Below are positions 7,041-10,174 of a stretch of DNA of 10,174 nucleotides, piece by piece. The stretch lies in the NCBI GenBank assembly GCA_015494335.1, contig WGBK01000292.1:1-10174 (forward strand), given 5' to 3'. Positions within the stretch are counted from its first letter, which is position 1, and every line of letters begins with the position of its first letter. The DNA is from Gammaproteobacteria bacterium. GTDB lineage: Bacteria > Pseudomonadota > Gammaproteobacteria > GCA-001735895. The position numbers and the translations under genes are program-made. A model generated the notes under the pieces. It was not told where the DNA came from, did not search any database, and saw only the letters and a list, made by a program, of their open reading frames with translations.

Positions 7041-8456
7041 TTACGCGGGCTGGGCAACGGGCGCATCAACCGACTCGCCTGCCTTGATGGTCTTCCAGGC
7101 GTTGTAGGCCATGATGAACATGCCCAGCAGGAAGAGCGCGCCACCGATCAGGCGAACCACATAGAACGGATAGGACTGCTCGATCGACTGGATGAAGCTG
7201 TAGGTCAGCGTGCCGTCGGCATTGACCGCGCGCCACATCAGGCCCTGCATGACGCCGGCGATCCACAGCGCGGCAATGTAGAGAACCACGCCAATGGTCG
7301 AGATCCAGAAGTGCCACTCGATCAGCTTGGTGCTGTACATCTCCTCGCGGGCGAACAGCTTCGGCAGCAGTGCGTAGGTCGAACCGATGGTCACCATCGC
7401 GACCCAGCCCAGCGCGCCGGCATGAACGTGGCCAATGGTCCAGTCGGTGTAGTGGGACAGTGCGTTGACCGTCTTGACCGACATCATCGGACCCTCGAAA
7501 GTCGACATGCCATAGAAGGAGAGGGAGACAATCAGGAAACGGATGATCGGATCGTCACGCAGTTTGTGCCAGGCGCCCGACAGGGTCATGATGCCGTTGA
7601 TCATGCCGCCCCAGGAGGGTGCGAGCAGAATCAGCGAGAAGATCATGCCGATGCTCTGGGCCCAGTCGGGCAGCGCGGTGTAGTGGAGATGGTGCGGGCC
7701 GGCCCACATGTAGGTGGAGATCAGCGCCCAGAAGTGGACGATCGAGAGACGGTAGGAGTAGACCGGACGTCCAGCCTGCTTCGGGATGAAGTAGTACATC
7801 ATGCCGAGGAAACCGGCCGTCAGGAAGAAGCCCACCGCGTTGTGGCCGTACCACCACTGCACCATGGCATCGATGGTCCCCGGATAGAGGGAGTAGGACT
7901 TGGTCAGCGACACGGGAATCTCGAGGTTGTTGACCACGTGCAACAGGGCGATCGTCAGGATGAAGGCGCCGTAGAACCAGTTGGCCACATAGATGTGCTT
8001 GGTCTTGCGCTTGACGATGGTGCCGAAAAAGACGATGGCGTATGCGACCCAGACCGCCGTGATCAGCAGGTCGATCGGCCATTCGAGCTCGGCGTATTCC
8101 TTGGAGGAGGTCATCCCCAGCGGCAGCGTGATGGCCGCCAGCACGATCACCAGCGTCCAGCCCCAGAAGACGAACGACGCCAGGCCATTGGCGAACAGCC
8201 GCGTCTGGCAGGTTCGCTGCACCACGTAGAACGAGGTGCCGATCAGCGCCGACCCGCCAAAGGCGAAAATGACCGCATTGGTATGCAGCGGACGCAAACG
8301 ACTATATGTCAGCCACGGCGTCTCGAAATTCAATTCCGGCCAGATCAGCTGCGCTGCGATGAGCACGCCGACCAGCATGCCGACAATTCCCCAGACAATC
8401 GTCATGACGGTGAATTGCCGTACAACCTTGTAGTTGTATGTTGTTGCAGTAGACAT
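7041..8456 (-). CDS. ccoN: cbb3-type cytochrome c oxidase subunit I, catalytic CcoN
   Basis: CcoN is the catalytic core of the high-affinity terminal oxidase, reducing oxygen to water at a haem b3-CuB centre and pumping protons across the inner membrane. The product is 471 residues from the ATG at 8456, chosen because GAGGAG lies about 5 bases upstream; an in-frame TTG at 8495 is unlikely. It is multi-spanning throughout. Key residues by family position are His58 (RPLHTNAV, low-spin haem b), His205 (YGHNAVGF, CuB), Tyr249 (STYMW, the tyrosine cross-linked to a CuB histidine), His255 and His256 (AGPHHLHY, CuB), His343 and His345 (GHVHAGALGW, haem b3 and haem b), and EGPMM at about 321. All catalytic residues are present. 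It is first in the operon and controlled by the FNR-type promoter upstream. Confidence 0.98.
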   Translation of the reverse strand: MSTATTYNYKVVRQFTVMTIVWGIVGMLVGVLIAAQLIWPELNFETPWLTYSRLRPLHTNAVIFAFGGSALIGTSFYVVQRTCQTRLFANGLASFVFWGWTLVIVLAAITLPLGMTSSKEYAELEWPIDLLITAVWVAYAIVFFGTIVKRKTKHIYVANWFYGAFILTIALLHVVNNLEIPVSLTKSYSLYPGTIDAMVQWWYGHNAVGFFLTAGFLGMMYYFIPKQAGRPVYSYRLSIVHFWALISTYMWAGPHHLHYTALPDWAQSIGMIFSLILLAPSWGGMINGIMTLSGAWHKLRDDPIIRFLIVSLSFYGMSTFEGPMMSVKTVNALSHYTDWTIGHVHAGALGWVAMVTIGSTYALLPKLFAREEMYSTKLIEWHFWISTIGVVLYIAALWIAGVMQGLMWRAVNADGTLTYSFIQSIEQSYPFYVVRLIGGALFLLGMFIMAYNAWKTIKAGESVDAPVAQPA

Positions 8457-8783
8457 AGTCTCTCCTCTAGGTCCCGCATTAACTTGGAATGCCAAACAAA
8501 AACAACGGGCACGCTGTTTTCAACCCGCCCGATCATATTACAATATGACAAACAACGCCCTCGCTCCCATGATCTTTATCAACCGCCGATAAAGTTCGGT
8601 ATTGATGCATCCACCGGGGCGCAGCGCTCAGGATCATACCCCGAACGGGGTCGAAAAGGCCGCCAGCAGCAATGGCAGGCGTCGATTTGCGGACGAAACA
8701 GCAGTCGCGGGAAAACGCGGCAGGCATCCCGGCCGCAGGCGCAGCCAAGGGCTATCACCAGGCAAAGGTAGTGAGAGATCCCA
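8457..8783. other. Divergent regulatory region between ccoN and fnr
   Basis: This 327-base gap has no gene that I can support. It contains the ccoN FNR box and core promoter (8532-8582), a 16-base dyad at 8533-8548 and a small hairpin ACCCCG/CGGGGT (8638-8651) in the fnr leader. The fnr leader is long (about 200 bases from the FNR box to its start), and I see no clear sigma-70 promoter for fnr. Confidence 0.65.
8532..8582 (-). promoter_or_regulatory. FNR-type activated promoter of ccoN
   Basis: On the minus strand TTGAT-AAAG-ATCAT (8582-8569) matches the FNR/Anr consensus TTGATnnnnATCAA at 9 of 10 fixed positions. About 23 bases downstream is a -10-like TATTGT (8545-8540). A start near 8533 would put the box centre at about -41.5 to -42.5, the class II FNR activation position. 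The inferred leader to the ccoN ATG is about 77 bases. The fnr-like gene next door is the obvious activator. Box and spacing are seen directly; activation is inferred. Confidence 0.85.
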
Positions 8784-9545
8784 ATGAGTCAGTCCCGGAA
8801 AGTCATCAATATTCGCGACCTGAAAGTCTCCTGCAGCGACTGCAGCCTCTCCGACATCTGCCTGCCCCACGGCCTGAACCACCAGGAACTGGACGAGCTC
8901 GACGCCCTGATCCTGCACAAGCCGCGGATCGAACCAGGCGAAACACTGTTCCGCAGCGGCGACCCGATGCGCTACCTCTACGCCGTCCGATCCGGCGCAT
9001 TCAAGGCCGTGCTCTCCTCCAACGAGGGCGCCGAGCAGATCACCGGCTTTTTCCTCTCGGGCGAGCTGATGGGGCTGGACGGTTTCGGTGACGACACCCA
9101 CCACTGCACCACCATCGCGCTGGAGAGTTCCACCGTTTGCGCGATCGACATCGACGAACTGGAAAAACTGAGCGCCCGCACCGAAGGGCTGCGCCGGCAG
9201 ATGCGGCACCTCATCGGCGCCGAAATCAACCATGACCACCGCAACCTGCTGTCACTGGGCCAGCTCAAGGGCGAGGAGCGGCTGGCCGCCTTTCTGCTCA
9301 ACATCTCCCAGCGCCTCAAGCGGCGCGGATTCTCGCCCTACGAGTTCAATCTGCCGATGGCGCGGCACGATCTGGCCAACTATCTCGGCCTTGCCGTCGA
9401 GACCCTGAGCCGGATGTTCTCGCGCATGATCGACGCCGGCCTGATCGAAACCAACCGTCGTCACGTCAAGCTGCTCGACACGAAGAAACTCTGCAACCTC
9501 GCGCAATACGACTGTCCGCGGGAGAGTCACCACGCGTCGTCGTAA
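8784..9545 (+). CDS. fnr: FNR/Anr-type oxygen-sensing transcription regulator
   Basis: This CRP/FNR-family regulator of 253 residues senses oxygen through a [4Fe-4S] cluster; without oxygen the family dimerises and binds TTGATnnnnATCAA. The cluster cysteines are C17, C20, C26 (C-x2-C-x5-C, as in E. coli FNR) and C119. A cyclic-nucleotide-like beta-barrel covers about 40-130, a long dimer helix about 130-160, and a C-terminal helix-turn-helix is ARHDLANYLGLAVETLSRMF. The E-x-x-S-R in VETLSR is the FNR contact set for TTGAT half-sites. The start at 8784 has GAGAG about 7 bases upstream and agrees with the family N-terminus. It is divergent from ccoN, whose promoter carries a matching box. Names differ by lineage (fnr, anr, fnrA). 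Confidence 0.95.
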   Translation: MSQSRKVINIRDLKVSCSDCSLSDICLPHGLNHQELDELDALILHKPRIEPGETLFRSGDPMRYLYAVRSGAFKAVLSSNEGAEQITGFFLSGELMGLDGFGDDTHHCTTIALESSTVCAIDIDELEKLSARTEGLRRQMRHLIGAEINHDHRNLLSLGQLKGEERLAAFLLNISQRLKRRGFSPYEFNLPMARHDLANYLGLAVETLSRMFSRMIDAGLIETNRRHVKLLDTKKLCNLAQYDCPRESHHASS

Positions 9546-9566
9546 CAGTTCTTTACCCAGACCCGT

Positions 9567-9602
9567 TTTACGCCCGACCCGGTCACTGGTATACACGGAC
9601 TG
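9567..9602 (+). promoter_or_regulatory. Candidate sigma-70 promoter for the YidB-like gene
   Basis: TTTACG (9567-9572) and TATACA (9590-9595) are separated by exactly 17 bases, and the -10 is preceded by TGG, an extended -10 feature. Each hexamer matches consensus at 4 of 6 positions. Transcription would begin near 9602, giving a leader of about 54 bases. This suggests the gene is not solely dependent on readthrough from fnr. Confidence 0.5.
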
Positions 9603-9655
9603 CCGGGCGCGCACTTCCGCTCGCCCGAAACCGATTTTTCCGGAGGACTCGATCG

Positions 9656-10069
9656 ATGGATCTCATGAAACTCGGCACAGAACTGCTGATGAACAAACTG
9701 GGTGGCGCCGACAGCGACTCGGTTTCCGCCATGCTCGGCAAACTGCTCTCGGGCGGAGAGGAGAGCGGCGGCGGACTGGGTGGCATCATCGCCGCAATGC
9801 AGGAGAAGGGACTCGGCGACATCGTCGAATCCTGGCTCGGTGACGGCGACAACGCCGACATCGCGCCGGAGCAGGTCAAGGAGGTGATCGGCGAACAGCA
9901 GATCGCCGAAATGGCCGCCTCGGTTGGCGCCGACGAGGAGACGATTCTCGACACGCTCAAGGATGCGCTGCCGCAGATCATCGACAAGTCGAGCAGCGGC
10001 GGCTCGCTGCTCGACAATATCGGGGGACTGGGCGGCGCCATGGACATGGCAAAGAAGCTCTTCAGCTGA
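9656..10069 (+). CDS. YidB/DUF937 family protein
   Basis: This is a small acidic protein of 137 residues resembling E. coli YidB (DUF937), a family of unknown function. Matching features are the GLGDIVESWLGDGDN block (E. coli has GLGAILSTWL), the IAPEQVKEVIG helix, the VGADEETILDTLKDALPQIIDK segment and a glycine-rich C-terminus ending MAKKLF. No signal peptide or membrane span is seen. The GGAGG ribosome site at 9642-9646 lies 9 bases before the ATG. It sits between fnr and hemN but has its own candidate promoter, so a link with anaerobic metabolism is not established. Confidence 0.88.
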   Translation: MDLMKLGTELLMNKLGGADSDSVSAMLGKLLSGGEESGGGLGGIIAAMQEKGLGDIVESWLGDGDNADIAPEQVKEVIGEQQIAEMAASVGADEETILDTLKDALPQIIDKSSSGGSLLDNIGGLGGAMDMAKKLFS

Positions 10070-10077
10070 CAACCATT

Positions 10078-10101
10078 GCGGCGGGCGATCGCGCCCGCCG
10101 C
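10078..10101. terminator. Strong hairpin between convergent yidB-like gene and hemN
   Basis: A perfect 10-base G+C stem (10078-10087 with 10092-10101) with loop ATCG lies between two converging stop codons. There is no T-run on either strand, so it is a candidate bidirectional transcript end rather than a classical intrinsic terminator. Confidence 0.5.
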
Positions 10102-10105
10102 CGCG

Positions 10106-10174
10106 TCAGATCACCTTAGAGAACTTGGCCTCTGCGCGCGCCTTCTGCAGGTGAGCGTCGAAAGTCATGCAGAC
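10106..10174 (-). CDS. hemN: Oxygen-independent coproporphyrinogen III oxidase HemN, C-terminal end only
   Basis: The last 22 codons of a minus-strand gene enter from the right edge and end in TGA at 10108-10106. The peptide VCMTFDAHLQKARAEAKFSKVI aligns with the C-terminus of E. coli HemN (ICMCFDTYLRQKAR...FSRVI). HemN is a radical-SAM enzyme of anaerobic haem synthesis; its catalytic part lies outside the window. It is commonly FNR-regulated and found near cbb3 and fnr genes, which fits the neighbourhood and supports the call despite the short visible length. Confidence 0.85.
   Translation of the reverse strand, partial: VCMTFDAHLQKARAEAKFSKVI

Noticed and set aside
8638..8651. Small hairpin in the fnr leader as a possible riboswitch or small RNA
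   Set aside because: Only a 6-base stem with a 2-base centre, no conserved aptamer features and no T-run.
7311..8771. Long plus-strand open frame antisense to ccoN
   Set aside because: It is a shadow of ccoN running on into the divergent regulatory region, with low-complexity H/D/R/Q-rich sequence and no domain.
9604..9627. Hairpin CGGGCG/CGCCCG between fnr and the YidB-like gene
   Set aside because: A 6-base stem with a 12-base loop and a T-run only after a 10-base gap; too weak to call as the fnr terminator.

Overview
The window is a stretch of high-GC proteobacterial chromosome, most likely from a gammaproteobacterium. The protein sequences of MutS, the 7Fe ferredoxin, the cbb3 oxidase subunits, FNR and the HemN tail all resemble gammaproteobacterial versions, and a mutS-fdxA pairing is also known in pseudomonads. 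I cannot place it to genus.

Layout, left to right. Positions 2-1864 (+) hold the 3' part of mutS, translationally coupled by an ATGA overlap to fdxA (1861-2184, +). Converging on fdxA is a minus-strand gene for a secreted protein with a signal peptide and a GlyGly-type C-terminal anchor (2166-2927). Then comes a large minus-strand respiratory block, in transcription order ccoN (8456-7041), ccoO (7023-6397), ccoQ (6392-6210, interrupted), ccoP (6213-5323), a terminator, ccoG (4972-3563), ccoH (3553-3044) and a second terminator. Divergent from ccoN is an fnr/anr-type oxygen sensor (8784-9545, +), then a YidB/DUF937 gene (9656-10069, +). At the right edge is the 3' end of hemN (10174-10106, -).

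The right two thirds form a micro-aerobic respiration module: the cbb3 terminal oxidase, its copper-handling assembly factors CcoG and CcoH, the [4Fe-4S] regulator expected to activate it at low oxygen, and the oxygen-independent haem synthesis enzyme HemN. A near-consensus FNR box (8569-8582) lies about 41-42 bases upstream of the inferred ccoN transcription start.

The most notable observation is in ccoQ. The gene is cut at codon 29 by TAA. The 14 bases around that stop (6304-6317) lie between two perfect 10-base inverted repeats (6294-6303 and 6318-6327). Flipping just those 14 bases restores a full-length, textbook CcoQ reading frame without changing length. This is a reversible-looking micro-inversion (hairpin-loop flip) inside a respiratory oxidase gene. 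It could be a recent mutation, a population-level switch or an assembly artefact, and raw reads would tell which.
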